Shown in pieces: positions 1 through 12,380 of a stretch of DNA of 64,000 bases; the stretch's first letter is position 1, and each line of letters begins with the position of its first letter. Origin of the DNA: Muscardinus avellanarius. Its lineage: Eukaryota > Chordata > Mammalia > Rodentia > Gliridae. Made by a program: the position numbers and the translations under genes. The stretch spans positions 155,807,201 through 155,871,200 of the forward strand of contig OY726557.1 of the NCBI GenBank assembly GCA_963383645.1, written 5' to 3'. Under the pieces are notes generated by a model that worked only from the letters and a program-made list of their open reading frames with translations, was not told the origin of the DNA and ran no database searches.

Positions 1-42
1 CTTTATTTTGTTGTTGTTGTCCTTTTTTTTGTTTTGTTTTTG

Positions 43-233
43 CAGTACTGGGTATTGCACCCATGGACATTTTATCTCTGAGCTTCACCTGTTTTTATTC
101 TTTTGAAACAGGGTCTCACTAACTTACAGAGGGCCTCACTAATTTGCTGAGGTTGGCCTTGAACATGTGATCTTCTTGTCTCAGCCTCTTAAGTGCTGGG
201 ATTACAAGCATGTGTCACCATGCTCAGCTTCAG
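43..233 (-). repeat. B1-dID-type SINE
   Basis: Read on the minus strand, a B1/7SL-like left half (gctgggattacaagcatgtg on the plus strand) is followed by an ID/tRNA-like right half ending in the complement of gcagtactggg. The older form of the SINE, with the extra segment between the halves (ctcactaatttgctgagg), is present. A T-rich plus-strand run at 1-42 is the A-rich tail. No clear target duplication was found because the window edge is close. Confidence 0.85.
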
Positions 234-237
234 GTAA

Positions 238-705
238 AGTGTTTTATCTAAATCAAGAGACTATGCATTGGATCTATTTCAGATGGATCACAATAGGTTT
301 TATTTTACTATCAATTCATTTTATTGTTTACTATAGTTATTTAGTATTAACACAAACTACAACCAATGTATTTTAATGCTCATTGAAAGCTTTTTGGATG
401 GGAGTTTGATAAAAGTGAGCAAATAATGGAAAGACATGAAATAATAGAGTGAAATATGTTGGCTCATCAAGTAAACTGGAGAAATCGATGGTAAAGGTGA
501 CAAGACCAAAGGTAGGACTTTTAAAAAAAAGTATTTCTAGGGGACTTCCAAAAGTGTTGCAACTGAGGAAAGCAGTACATTTCAGTTTTGATCTCTATCA
601 ACATGAAAACAAATCTTTGACCAAAAAAAGCAAAAAATGAAACAAAAAAATATTAAAAAATTAAAAAATGCAATGAAAGATTGAAAAGCCACAGAAACAA
701 AGCCA
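238..705. other. No recognisable gene or repeat
   Basis: AT-rich sequence. The short open frames here show no domain or codon pattern I recognise. A-rich runs at 520-660 look like low-complexity DNA. Confidence 0.5.
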
Positions 706-1565
706 AAGTATAATGTTCTCAAGTTCCATCCACTTCTTTGTAAATGATGTTATTTTGTTCTTTATGGTGGAGTAAAATTTCCTTGTGTACATATCCCATA
801 GTTTTGTAATTCATTCATCTGTTAATGATCATCTTGGCTGGTTCCAGAGTTTGGAAATTGTGAATTGTGTGGATATGATCATAGCTATACAGCATAAGTT
901 TGGTATTTTGGTTTCAACTCTTTTAGGTAGATATCTAGAAGTGGTATTGCTGGATTAGGTGTTAGCTTTATTCCCATTCTTGTGAGGATCTTCCATACAG
1001 TAATTTAAAGTAGTTATACTAATTTGCAATCCCACTCACAATGTATAAGAGTCCCCACATCTCCACACCCTTGCTAGCATCTGTGGTACTTTATGTTTTT
1101 AATCATTAAAATTCTTTTTGGGGTTAGATAAAATCTCAGGGTAGATTTGCATCTTTCTGATTGCTAATGATGTTGAACATTTTTATACATTTATTGGCAA
1201 TTTAAACATTATACTGAGATTAGTCAGTCAAAGAAAAAATCAGATGCTCTCCCTAATATGTGGAACCTAGGAAAAAGGGGGGTCATAGAAGAAACTCTAG
1301 ATGAAAAAGAAATAACCATAGATGAGCAAATAAGATGTCCTAAGAAGGAGTATGGGAGAAAATAACAGAGAAATTACCTGATGTGTATGATGTACATTCA
1401 TAAACATATCAAAGTCAATCACTAAGCTAAACATGAGAAAAGGGGAGGGAGGAAATGGGGTAGAAATTGAGGAAGGATAAAATGAGTGTTGTGCACATGT
1501 ATTCATCTACCATATTGTACTTCATTAAAATGTATGACAACAATGCACCAATTTAAAAAATTAAA
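706..1565 (+). mobile_element. 5'-inverted (twin-primed) L1 3' end
   Basis: The left part (about 706-1200) is antisense L1 3' region, recognised from cccatagttttgtaattcat and matching lines in other copies. The right part (about 1211-1560) is sense L1 3'UTR ending in atgcaccaatttaaaaaatt. The breakpoints meet almost exactly in the L1 consensus, near the gagattagtcagtca segment, with about 10 nt missing. That is the signature of twin priming. A weak candidate duplication (acagaaac at 691 and 1573) is not convincing. Confidence 0.8.
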
Positions 1566-1599
1566 AATAATGACAGAAACAGAATAGACGATTAGAGGA

Positions 1600-4500
1600 T
1601 AGAAATGTAACATTTGTGCATCCCCTGAGGAATGGCTGGAGCCTTAGAGGTTGTGGTGACACCATATTGCTAACCAGGCCTTGCATGTTGACACTGCAGC
1701 CTCCAGAGATTCCCAGCAAAAAAGTCAATGACTAAATGAGAAGAACAAGCTGCAGCTCATAGAAATTATAAGTGGTCAGGACCTTGCTCTACACTTCAGA
1801 GATATTCTACTGCCTGGAACACTGGGCCTAGAAGGCCTTCTCCAGAGATTCCAAGCAGCAATCAACAACATAGTAAATAAACTCACAGGGACTAGCATAG
1901 TAAGCAAAACTTTCAAGATCTGGTGAAGGTGGGGCCGAAGTCTGCTGTTAGATATAGCAGAGAGCCCCCAGCGCCATTTAAGCAAAGTTCACAGCACCGT
2001 GGAAGGGTATCTGAAGATCTCTGAAGATCAGTAAGACCATCCAATCATAGTGACTAGGAAGAAGTCAGACAAAACCACTCCTATCTGTGGAGAACCTGGA
2101 CCCCTTACATATACACTGGGCTAGCCCCAGCTGCATTTGCCAACTTCATTGGCAGGAAGACACAGAGGATTAGGTTCTGTGGAAAGTGTGAGACCAGTGT
2201 TTACAATGGATCCAGATCTAGTGATACCTGCCATCTGTATAGACAATGAGAGACTCAGGGATAAACCTGTAGAGAACTCAGAGATGCTGGCACGAAGCAA
2301 GAAGGGCATCAGTGGCACTCAGCAACTGAAGAAACAGAAAAAAGACACCATGCCAGGATCCCAATCATTGAAGTAGACCAAAAAGTTTCTTGTCTTATTC
2401 ATATTTTCTCTCTTCTCTCTGTCCTTCTTTTCTTTTCTTTGACTTGTATTAAATCCTCTACATGTCACTAAACCTAAACACTCTACAGCAGATACTATAA
2501 TCCTTCTGAATATTCACTATCTCTAATATCTACTATATATTACCTTACAACACTCAAACTCTCATTCTACCCTATCATATCTGCTATTGTATCCTATTAT
2601 TGCATTTATGACTCCAGATCCTTCTTTCTCCCTCAACATTCATTATTGAATACAACACAATTTGCCCTTGATATACCAGCTGAAAGCTACAGAATGAAAG
2701 AAAACTATCAAAAGCAACTAAAATACAAATGTTACAAAACCTAAAATCATGAGAAGGAGGAACAAAAAGGAAGCAATGAGATCCCACAACCCCACAATAA
2801 GAGAACTCACCAACACAGAATTGCAGAGATTGCCAGGAGAATAAATCAGAATTTTAATAATAGAAATGATGCAGGATTTTAGCAAATAATTTAGAGAGAG
2901 CATAAAAGGAATAAAGGAGCAAGTAAACAAAGAATCTGACAGCCTGAACAGGCATCAGAGAGAAGCTTTGAAGAAAGTGAAGGATGCAATCATGGAAGTC
3001 AAGGCATCACTATAAACAGTAGACTAGACCACATGGAAAATAACATCTCACTCTTAGAAGATGATCATTCCAAAAATGAACATATAGCATATAATTTAGA
3101 AAAAAATCAATTTAACAGAAAAATTGGACATTGAAGAGATATGAGCCAATTTTATAAGAAATAACCTAAGAATAATAGGCATAAAAGAGGGAATAGAAAG
3201 TGAAACCAAAAAGATCAACAATCTTTTCAAATAAGTAATATCAGAAAAATTTTCCAAATATAAAAATAGGTCCATAGAAAGATACAGGAAATATAGGACC
3301 CCCTTTACATAAGATCAGGGAAAAGGTTCACTATACCACATAATAGTCAAACTGACTAATGTAGAGACCAAAGAGAGATTCTTAAAGGTGACAAAAGCAA
3401 AAGAACAAGTGACATTCAGAAGCAAATCAATTAGAGTCACTCCAGATGTCCCAAAACAAGTCAGAAAAGCCAAGAGGGCTTGGAGCCACAGATTACAAAT
3501 TTTGCAGCTCCAAATTTTCTACCCGGTAAAATTATCTCTCAAATTAAATGGGTAAATATAAATCTTCCATTATGAACAGAAACTGAAAGAATTTATGGCT
3601 TCCAGAGAAAATACACAAAGATATTAACTACAAAGAAGAAATAATTAATAAATACCAGAATCACCAAAACAATAATTTTCAGCAAATAACCAAACAAAGA
3701 AGAAAAAATACTATGTCAAACAGAAGTTAAAAACAAATTGTTAGGAATTTAAAATCATTTCTCAATAATCAAGCTGGATATAAATGACATCAACTTTCTA
3801 ATAAAAAGCATAAGGTGGCAAAATGTATTAAAATACAGCATCAATTTATTTGCTGCCTGGAAGAAACACACAAGTAAAGATAGTCACAAACTAAAAGTGA
3901 AGGGCTGAAGAAAGGTAATCCATGCCAGCAGAACTAGAAGATAAGCAGACTTAGCAATAAGATATCAGACATAGCAACAAGATATCAAACAAACTAGACT
4001 TCAAGCCAAAGCTAATTAGAAGAGACAAGGCAAGTAATTTTTTTTTTTACTGGTTAAACAGACAATTCAGCAAGAAAAAATAATGATAGTCAACATTTAT
4101 GCCACAAGCATTGATACAGCCACTTTCATAAAATAATTTTTGTGATATTAAGTCACACATAGATCCCAATACTATCATACTGGCAAACTTCAACACTTAT
4201 CTGATATTGTTAGACTGGTCTTATAGACAAAAGGTCAGTAAACATACCTCAGAAAAAAAAAAAGAATAAAATGAACCAAATTTACCTTTTGGACACATAC
4301 AGAATATTCCACCCAACTACAGCAGAGTTCACATTTTTCTCAGTTTCTCATGGAAACTTTTCCAAAATAGACCACATTCTGGGCCACAAAGTAGCAGTAG
4401 CCAATTAAAAAATGTGACATACTCCCTGGTATCTTTTTAGACCACAATAAAATAAAACTAAAAATGAACTATAAGAAGACCAAGAGTAACCACATAAAAA

Positions 4501-5165
4501 CATGGATAATGGAAATCACACTGCTGAACAACAAATGGGTCATAGAAAAAGTAAGGACGAAAATGAATAAGCTTCTAAAAACAAATGAAAATAGAATTAC
4601 AACATATTAAAACCTCTGGGACATCTTGAAGATAGTATTGAGAGGAAAATTCATAGCATTGAGTGCCCATATAAAAAGAAAAAAAAATCAATAACCTAAT
4701 GACATACCTCAAAGACTGAAAAACAGAAACAATCTAAACCCAAAGCCAGTATAAGACAGTAAATTATTAAAATCAAAGTAGAAATTAATGAAGTAGAGAA
4801 TACTAAGTGAGATAAGTCAGTAACAAAAAGTAAAATGTCAGATGTTCTCCTTAATATGCAGAATCTAGGGGGAAAATGGTTCATAGGAGAAACTCTATAA
4901 AAATGAGAAACCATAGATGATCAGATAAGGCAACCTAGCTAAAAGGTATGAGGGGTAGAAGAGAATAATTCCCTAATGTACATGATGTACATTCACAAAT
5001 ATATAAAAATTAATCATTAAGTCAAACATTAAGAAAGATGGAGTAAGAAATGAGGTGGGGAGCAGGGAAGGGATAAATGAGTGATGTGTGCATGTATGTC
5101 TCTACCATCTTGTAAACCATTAAGAGATATGACTTCAATGCATCAAAAATCTTTAAAAAATAAAA
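1600..5165 (+). mobile_element. Old L1, internally deleted, with 5'UTR, ORF1 remnant and partial ORF2
   Basis: A sense-strand L1. The part from about 1640 to 2690 is a 5'UTR-like region whose end (tattgaatacaacacaattt) matches the pre-ORF1 sequence of two other L1 copies here. From about 2695 to 3600 lies a decayed ORF1, and from about 3700 to 4806 a decayed ORF2 endonuclease region. At about 4806 the sequence jumps from early ORF2 (after the endonuclease) directly to the distal 3' end (agtgagataagtcagt), so the reverse transcriptase is absent. It ends in a 3'UTR and A-rich tail at about 5130-5165. Many stops and frameshifts are present and no protein is encoded. The 5' boundary is uncertain. 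Confidence 0.75.
2695..3600 (+). pseudogene. Decayed L1 ORF1
   Basis: Nucleotide similarity to the younger ORF1 at 60896-61784 is visible throughout, for example in the C-terminal block around 3380-3460 (a gacattcagaagcaaatcaa stretch matches the RGKTIRITPD-coding region of the younger copy). L1 ORF1 is a trimeric RNA-binding nucleic-acid chaperone. This copy has many in-frame stops and indels and cannot make it. Confidence 0.65.
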
Positions 5166-5168
5166 GTA

Positions 5169-5655
5169 TTTCAGTGTGTAGTGGCAAACAGATGTAATTA
5201 TATTTCTTGAAAGGCTGGGATAGGCAGACTCTCTGTTAGGATAAGCAGCCCAGTTATGCCAAAGATGGCGCCTCTCCGGCTTCTCTTCCGGATTGTGCTG
5301 GCTACCTCATAGCCAGCCAAAGGGGGCCACAGGATGCCCAACAACCAGTCCCCTGATAACACATTCACTGGGGTATGAACCTCCCAATCAGTAAATGCCT
5401 CGTACTTCATGCGATCTTCCGCTGTGAGCAGAAGCCCCCTCCTTTTCAAAAAATCCTCAGCTGCCTGAAATAAAAGGGAGCTGGGCTGTCTTAATAAAGC
5501 TTTTGCTTGCTTGCTTGCTTATCTCCGATGGCTGGCCTTGGGTTTTTTCTGCGCCAGACTTCCACTTTCACTCTCAGTAATAAAACCTTGTTTCAGAAAC
5601 AAAGAATTTGCTGAGGGTGTAGCTTGGAGGTGGAATGTCCCTGGATTTGATGCCT
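5169..5655 (+). repeat. Old SINE split by a solo LTR
   Basis: The left part (5169-5233) carries a diverged B1-like head (gtagtggcaaacagatgtaa). The right part (5571-5655) carries the remaining B1 tail (accttgtttcagaaacaaag) and an ID-like half (gtgtagcttggaggtggaat). Together they make one SINE interrupted by the LTR at 5234-5570, so the SINE is older than the LTR. Confidence 0.7.
5234..5570 (+). mobile_element. Solo LTR of an endogenous retrovirus-like element
   Basis: A 337-bp unit starts TGTTAG and ends TTTCA, with the direct repeat ctctc at 5229-5233 and 5571-5575 as a perfect 5-bp target duplication. It has AATAAA at 5469 and 5493, followed by a gctttt(gcttgctt) U5-like stretch, which fixes the orientation as plus. 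Near the 5' side are aaagatggcgcc (5261-5272, YY1-like) and cttccgga (ETS-like, about 5285). No internal viral genes flank it, so it is a recombined solo LTR. A 5-bp duplication fits ERVL or some ERV1 groups; I do not name the family. Confidence 0.8.
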
Positions 5656-5821
5656 ATTATAAAAAAAGGCCTTAATGTGAGATTCTAAATCAAACTATTT
5701 TCATAATTTGATATTAAAAACAAAATTTTATAAAGAAAACAAAGGCAATTTTTTCGAAAGAAGTTTCTATCATATGTAGATCAATGAAACATCATAGTTA
5801 CACTCAGTTAAATTAATTCTT

Positions 5822-6037
5822 TTTATTTTTGGTGGGGGTGGTACTGGGGGTAGAACCAGGGTCTTTCTACCTCCAGGCTATACTCGCAGACCTATTTTAT
5901 ATTTTATTTGGAAACAGGGTCTCACTTAGTTGCTGAAAGCCTCACTAAGTAGCTGAGGATGACTTCAAACCTGTGCAATCCTCCTGTCTCAGCCTCCCAA
6001 GCCTGGGGATTACAAGTGTGCGCCACCACACCCAGCT
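5822..6037 (-). repeat. B1-dID SINE with 14-nt target duplication
   Basis: Plus-strand order is T-rich tail, gtactgggggtagaaccagg (ID half complement), then the B1 half complement ending ccaccacacccagc. The perfect repeat ttaaattaattctt lies at 5808-5821 and 6038-6051, so both borders are certain. Confidence 0.92.
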
Positions 6038-6051
6038 TTAAATTAATTCTT

Positions 6052-7986
6052 AAATAAACTTGAAATACATTTGTGCATTAGCATGAATTTCCTTTTGATC
6101 ATTATAAATATTTCCAGGCTGCTTGCTCAAACAGGTTTCTTAAGGTCCTGTTTGTCTACTTGGTTGATGTAGTTTATTACATGTTTTTTGAGGTATTACA
6201 CACATTATAATTCAAAGTTCTCGAGGTGAAGTCTATTTTTTATATAATAAGACCATCTGTTTGTTCTATCCTGCATTTCTTTACAATATTGCTTGTCTCT
6301 TTCAATAAAGGATTATAGCAGATTTCAAATCATGAGCACTACATTTTTAATAACACCCAAATTTATTTGCATCTCTTCATTATTTGCTACAGAATCCTTC
6401 ATTTTTTCTGGGTTTTTCAGAAGTTATTTTTGCTTGAACTAAATTTTAGTTGTGTCTTGGCAAGCATATTCAAAACAAATTTTTTCTCAACCTTCTGTTT
6501 CCTTATTACATATTAAATATCTTGTCTACAATACCTTAAAATCACATTTGCACATATTAAGAAGGTCCTAAGGATATTTTATTCCCTGACAGAAAAATAG
6601 TTGGTACAAGAGCAATTGAAGAGGAGGTTTTGAATTAAAATAAATTTAAATAAAATCAAATAGATGAACAATACCTGAAAGGACAACAGGAATAAATGTA
6701 TTTGTTCCTTTGTTTTCTTCTTCTCTTGCCACCTTCTTCTGTAACTCTGAGTTACAGAAAATATAGTTTTATTTTTTCACTAGATCATGTTTCATATTCT
6801 CTCAATATGTACCTTTAATTGGCCTAAAACTCTTTTAATTCAGAAAAAATACCAATATACTTGACTATTATAAGAAAAATACTTTTTAAAAGGATCTTCA
6901 TTTATATATACAATAACATAATCAGTCATTTTATGGTTTGAAGACCACAAAATAATTGGAAAAAACAGGAAGAGACTAATTATAGACTTGTATGTTTTCT
7001 ATGAAAAGAAAGCCATTGTACCTTTCTTCACCTTGTCTCAACAGTACTCTTATTACTTAAACTAATAAAATTGCTGATTCCATGGAGTTCTTATTGTCTG
7101 TGAAAGGAATGTAACTAGAGGCTTTAATGGAGCCTAATTTTGAAAAGCCCTTGTATTAAAAAATGGAAGTAGTCTCTTTAGATTGCTCACTCCACATTAG
7201 TAAACATCATGTGTCTCTATGGCCAGAGAACTGCAGAGAGCTACATAGCACCTTAAGACCATTCAGTCATTTTAGTGAAACCTGTACATTTCCTAGAATG
7301 TGCTTTAATATGAATGGTCTGTTTTGGTTTTGTCCTATGAATACCTCCTATGAAAATCATGTTAGTCTTTTATTTATCCAGAAAGATTAACATCTATCTG
7401 CGAGTTGAAACTTTGCTTGACCCAAAGAAACACATTCCCCAAAACACTCTTCTTATATCGGTGATTAAGTTCTCTTAGTAAAAAGATTAGGCCCATGAAC
7501 AACTAACCTTATATTTCAGTAGGAAAAAATAAAATATATTTTAGATAAATATTAGGTTTGGATGGTTGTGCAAATTTTACCTGACATATGAATTAATATC
7601 TTTATACTCCTAATAAAATATGGAATAAGAAATGAATTGCCATCAGAGACTCTTAAGCAGGAAGTTATTTTTCCTTACAGAAGTGACTAAAATGTTCTTT
7701 CTGCCACACATAGTAACACTATGCTTAATTAGAAAACAAACAACTCAGTTAGCAAAATACCCTTTTCTTCATAGTATCACCAAATCAGTAAATCAATGAT
7801 AATATAAATAATTCTCACTGAATCACTTTTCATTATAAAGCCCTACACTAGCCCTATTAGTCTATGGAAAGCTTGTAGGATAAGTTTCATTTAGGATACT
7901 GAAAAGTACATTAGGGTATCAGTAGCAAGATGTTAACAGCATTATATATAGATAAAGAAAAAATGTAACATGGTATGATGTTTAAA
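6052..7986. other. AT-rich sequence without recognised features
   Basis: No coding region, RNA gene or repeat was recognised on either strand. An open frame of 75 codons at 7163-7390 has no recognisable domain and is probably chance. Confidence 0.5.
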
Positions 7987-7998
7987 ACTTCAGGCTCT

Positions 7999-8190
7999 GC
8001 CAGGCGTGGTGGTGTATGATTGTAATCCCTGCACTTGGGAGGCGGAGACAGGAGAATCTCACAGGTTCAAAGCCAGATGCACTGGCTTAAGAGACCCTGT
8101 TTCCAAATTCAAAAAAAAAAAGAAGTATAAAATAGTTCTGGAAGTGTAGCCCAGAGGTAGAAGGGCTTCCAGGAATCCCAGTACCACCAA

Positions 8191-8233
<43 letters not shown>

Positions 8234-8235
8234 AT
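7999..8235 (+). repeat. B1-dID SINE with (TAAA)n tail and 12-nt target duplication
   Basis: Head gccaggcgtggtggtgtatg, then gaagggcttccaggaatccc and cagtaccacc, then about 11 copies of TAAA as the tail. The target duplication acttcaggctct is perfect at 7987-7998 and 8236-8247. This is the shorter SINE subfamily with the actggcttaagagaccc junction. Confidence 0.93.
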
Positions 8236-8247
8236 ACTTCAGGCTCT

Positions 8248-9309
8248 AAAATCAGTCCACAGGCTGACCACTTTTCTGAGTTAGAATTCCAATTATTATA
8301 TGTATAAAAAGTATGCTAATGGAATTACAATATTAATAAAATTAAAACATTAATAAAATTTATAACATTGCTTGTCAGGCATTGCTCTACTTTGTGAATA
8401 TTATATACAATTCACAAACCCATACTTTGTTCATGTTTTCTTAACCTGTTATACCTTCCCACTCTCCTTTACACATATATCCTAACATCTAAACTTCAGT
8501 GCAGAGACATGCTGTAACCTTTGGAATTTTGCAAATCTGCATGCTGTGAGACCTTCTTCTACCAGTATATCTAGGCATAATTAATTCATACCTCTAATCT
8601 GTTACCATAATGAAACTTCTATAATCCTATATTTCATTTACTCATATGCCTATATACTTAAAAGAATTATAGGTTCCCAATTTATTCCATATATAGGGTT
8701 ATGTCCTACTTTTTTTATTCAGTGTACCCTCAAAACCACTTATTTCATAAGGATAGGAGTACATGGCAGTTACTTCCATATAGAAAATACATTAGGAAAA
8801 ATGGTCATGGAACTGCATAATTTGGTTCAAAATAGCTCAAAGTTAAAAAGAAAAAAAAATAGACACCTTGTTTAGCAAATGCCCAGGAGAGACCAATACT
8901 GACAAGAGGAACATCAGCAACAGGAAGAATCAAGTAATGGTTTTCAGATAGGATACAAATGGTTTTTCATTAAAATAATTAACCACTTAGCAAATGCATT
9001 CTTGCAAATTCCCTACAAGTAAAAATATAAAAACTTGAGAACCAAGGCAAAAAGTAGGACTCCAAGATTTATGAACAAAAAGAGATCATCTAGTGTCTAA
9101 CAATAAGAGAAGAATATCAGAACATACAATATGAAAAGACTCAAGTACTTAAGAAAATCATTTCTTTGTTCTAATACCAGTGTTTTAGTCTTATCAAATA
9201 ATGTATCACTTATTTATAGTTCCAACTGAAACAATAAACTATTTACCATAAAATAAATAGAAAATTTTATATATTATTATTCAGTGTTGAGAAAAAATTA
9301 TTTATTTAT
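8248..9309. other. AT-rich sequence without recognised features
   Basis: I see no gene or clear repeat in this stretch. Confidence 0.5.
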
Positions 9310-12300
9310 TCTTTTTCAATTTTTAAATTTTTTATTGGTGTATTTTAGTCATACATCTTAATGAGATAAAAGACTTGTGTGGAAAAGTGGGAACCCTAAA
9401 ACACCATTGGTGGGATTGCAAATTAGTGCAACCACTTTGGAAAAAAGTATGGAGGATCCACAGAAGAATGGTAATGAACTTCCCATTTGATATAGCAATA
9501 CCACTTCTGGGTATCTACCCAAAATAAAGGAAAACAAATGACCAAATAATGTATGCATATTTATGGTCATAGCTGCACAATTCACCATTGCCAAACCATG
9601 AAAATAGCCGAGATGTCGAACAACATAGGAATGAATTACAAAACTATGAGATATGTACACAATGGAATTTTACTCAGCCACAAAGAAAAACACAATTACA
9701 GCATTTACAGAGAAATTATGGAACTGGAGGACATTATGCTAAATGAGATTAGTCAGCCACAAAAAATAAAAAATTGAGTGCTTTCCCTAATAAGTGAAAG
9801 CTAGGGAGAAATGGATAGCAGGAAGCACAATAGATGAAGAAGGAGATTCTATAGAGAAGAAAATAAGGTGATCTAACTTAGGGGATGTGAGGGGGGAAGA
9901 GAGCAACTCTCTAAAGTACCTGATGTACTTAAACAAACATATCAAACATATCAGTCACTAAGCCAAGCATGGGTAAGAGGGATATGGAGGGAATGGAGTT
10001 TGGATCAGGTAAGGGCTAATTAAATGATGTGTGTATGTATATTTCTACAACTCTTTTGTCCCATTAAGATATATGACTACAATGCACCAACTTAAAAAAT
10101 AAATAAGTAAGTTACTATTAGAAAAAAGCTTAAAATAAAAAATAAAATAAAATAATGGCTGAATAGCACTTTGGCTATAAAAAATAAATAAATCAAAGAC
10201 TGTGTAGACATACAGGCACACATCACCCAATTAGCCCCTACCCAATCCCCACCCAATTTCCCCCACATCACTCCTTTCCATGCTTAGCTAGGTGATTGAC
10301 TTTTATATGTTTGTTTAAGTACATTATGTGCTTTAGAGAGTTGCCGTCTTTCCCTCTCTCATCCCCTGAGTTAGGTCACCTTATTTGCTCCTCTATAGGA
10401 TCTCCTTCATCTAGTGTTTATCCTGTTACTCATTTCTTCCTAGCATTCACATATTAGAGAAAGCATCTGATTTATTATTTTTTGTGACTGACCAATCTCA
10501 CTTAGCATAATGTCCTCCAGTTCCATCAATTTCCATGTAAATGATATAATTGTGTTTTTTTATGGCTGAGTAAAATTCCATTGTGTACATATCCCATAAT
10601 TTTGTAATTCATTCATCTGCCAACTGACATCATGATTGGTTTCATAGTTTGACAATGGTCAATTGTGCAGCTATGAACATAAATACACATGCATTAGTTT
10701 GGTAGTTTCCTTTCCTTTCTTTTGGATAGATATCCAGAATTGGTATTGCTGGATCAAATTGTAAATTTCTTTACATTCTTCTGAAGATCTTCCATACTGT
10801 TTTCCAAAGTGGTTGCACTAATTTTCAATCCCAACAGTAATATAGTAGAGTTCCCACTTCTTCCTATCCTCACCAGCATTTGTTGTTGTTTGTGTTTTGA
10901 ATGATTGCCATTCTAGTTGGAGTTAAGTGAAATCTCAGGTAGTTTCGATTTGCACTTCTCAGATTGCCAATAATGTTGAGCATTTTTTTATGTATTTATT
11001 GGCCATTTTAATTTCTTCTTTCATGAAGTATCTTGTTAATTCACTTGTGCATTTGTTGATTGGATTATATGTTTTCTTAGTGCTGAGTTTCTTTAGTTAT
11101 CTGTATATTCTAGATATTACTCCTCTATCAGAGGAATAGTTGGCAAAAATCTTCTCCCATTCTGTTGCCTCTTGATTGAGGTTCTTGACAGTTCCTTTTG
11201 CTGTACTGAAGCTCTTCAGTTTCATGCAATCCCACATGTTAATTTGCCTTATAGTTTTTTGTGCCTTTTGTGTCTTGTTGAGAAAGTTTTTATCTGTGCC
11301 TATGTGTTGCAGTGTTGGACCTATTCAAGGAGCCTCAAGCCCTCTGGTCTAATTTCCAAGTCTTTGATCCATCATAAATTGACTCTTGTGCAGGGTGAGA
11401 AAGACAAACTTATTTCCATTTTTCTGCATATTGTTAACCAGTTTTGCCAACACCATTTGTTGAACAGCTTATATTTTATTCCAGTGTACAATTTTGGCCC
11501 CTTTGTAAAAAATAAATTGGCTATAATCAATTGTTCCTGAGTCTTGTATTCTACTCTATTGGTCTATATATCTGTATTTGTGCCACTACTATGCTGTTTT
11601 TATTACAATAGCTTTCTAGTATAGTTTAAAGTCAGGTATTGTGATTCTTCCTGCATGGTTTCTGTAGCTGAGAACTACTTTGGCTATTCTGGATTTTCTG
11701 TTGTTCCAAATAAACTTAAGGACTTATTTTTCTATATCTGTGAGGAATGATCTTGGTAACTTAATGGGCATTGTGTTGAATCTGTAGATCACTTCTGGAT
11801 GTCCATTTTGATATTTATTCTGACTGTCCATGAACATGGAAGATCTTTCCATCTTCTAAGATTTTATTTTATTTTTCTTTTAAAAATTTTATAATTTTCT
11901 TTGTAAAGGTCCTTTACCTCTTTGGTTAAGTTTATTCCTAAGTATTTTTTGTTTAAAATCTTGAGTGGAAGTGTTTTCTGAATTTCTGTTTCAGTGGATT
12001 TATGGTTGGTGTACAGAAAAGCTTTTGATTTTTTAAGATTGATTCTGTATCCAGACACTTTGCAGAATTTGTTGATCATTTCTATAAGCCTTTTGGTTGA
12101 GTTTGTTGGGTCTTCTAAGTATAGTATCATGTCATCTGCAAAAAGTGAAAGTTTGAGTTCTTCTTTTCCTATTTGTACTCCTTTGATTTCTTTTTCTTGC
12201 CTTATTGCTTTGGCTAGAGTCTCAAGTACTATATTGAAGAGAATTGGTGATAATGGACACCCTTCTCTTTTTCCTGTTTTTACTAAGACCCTCTTTCAAA
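9310..12300 (-). mobile_element. Antisense L1 (3'UTR to reverse transcriptase), split by a sense L1
   Basis: The 3' end lies at 9310-9380 (plus strand ttttattggtgtattttagt) and resumes at about 10195 with the adjacent L1 segment (gcacacatcacccaattagc). It then runs through the ORF2 C-terminal region into the reverse transcriptase. The FADD active-site codons are still readable on the minus strand at 12131-12142. A minus-strand open frame of 88 codons (11864-12130) is the piece just after FADD. The element is 5'-truncated at about 12300 and carries frameshifts. Confidence 0.85.
9381..10194 (+). mobile_element. Sense L1 3' fragment nested in antisense L1, possible 3' transduction
   Basis: L1 3' sequence from the distal ORF2/3'UTR boundary (ccattggtgggattgcaaat) to atgcaccaacttaaaaaata. 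It is flanked by aaagacttgtgt (9369-9380) and aaagactgtgt (10195-10205), an imperfect target duplication inside the host L1. Between the first A-rich tail (about 10090-10110) and the right duplication lie about 80 nt of extra sequence ending in a second A-rich run, as a 3' transduction would leave. Confidence 0.7.
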
Positions 12301-12309
12301 TTAGAAAAG

Positions 12310-12380
12310 AAAAAGTGCTGGGAGTATAACTTGGAGGTAGAATCTCCCTGGGTTTAACCCCCAGTACCCTCCTAAAATTA
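12310..12380 (+). repeat. ID-like SINE fragment (right half only)
   Basis: gctgggagtataacttggag, then gggtttaacccccagtaccc: the tRNA-derived half of the B1-dID SINE without its B1 half. It directly follows the truncated L1 end. Confidence 0.7.

Noticed and set aside
691..1580. acagaaac as target duplication of the first inverted L1
   Set aside because: Only 8-9 nt, and the left copy is separated from the L1 border by several bases; too weak.
4790..4830. Splicing as the origin of the internal L1 deletion
   Set aside because: The intact L1 has no GT at the matching donor position (it reads gagaacaaaaaaacaa), so an RNA splice junction is not supported.
5198..5449. 83-codon minus-strand frame
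   Set aside because: It lies within and antisense to the solo LTR; no recognised domain.
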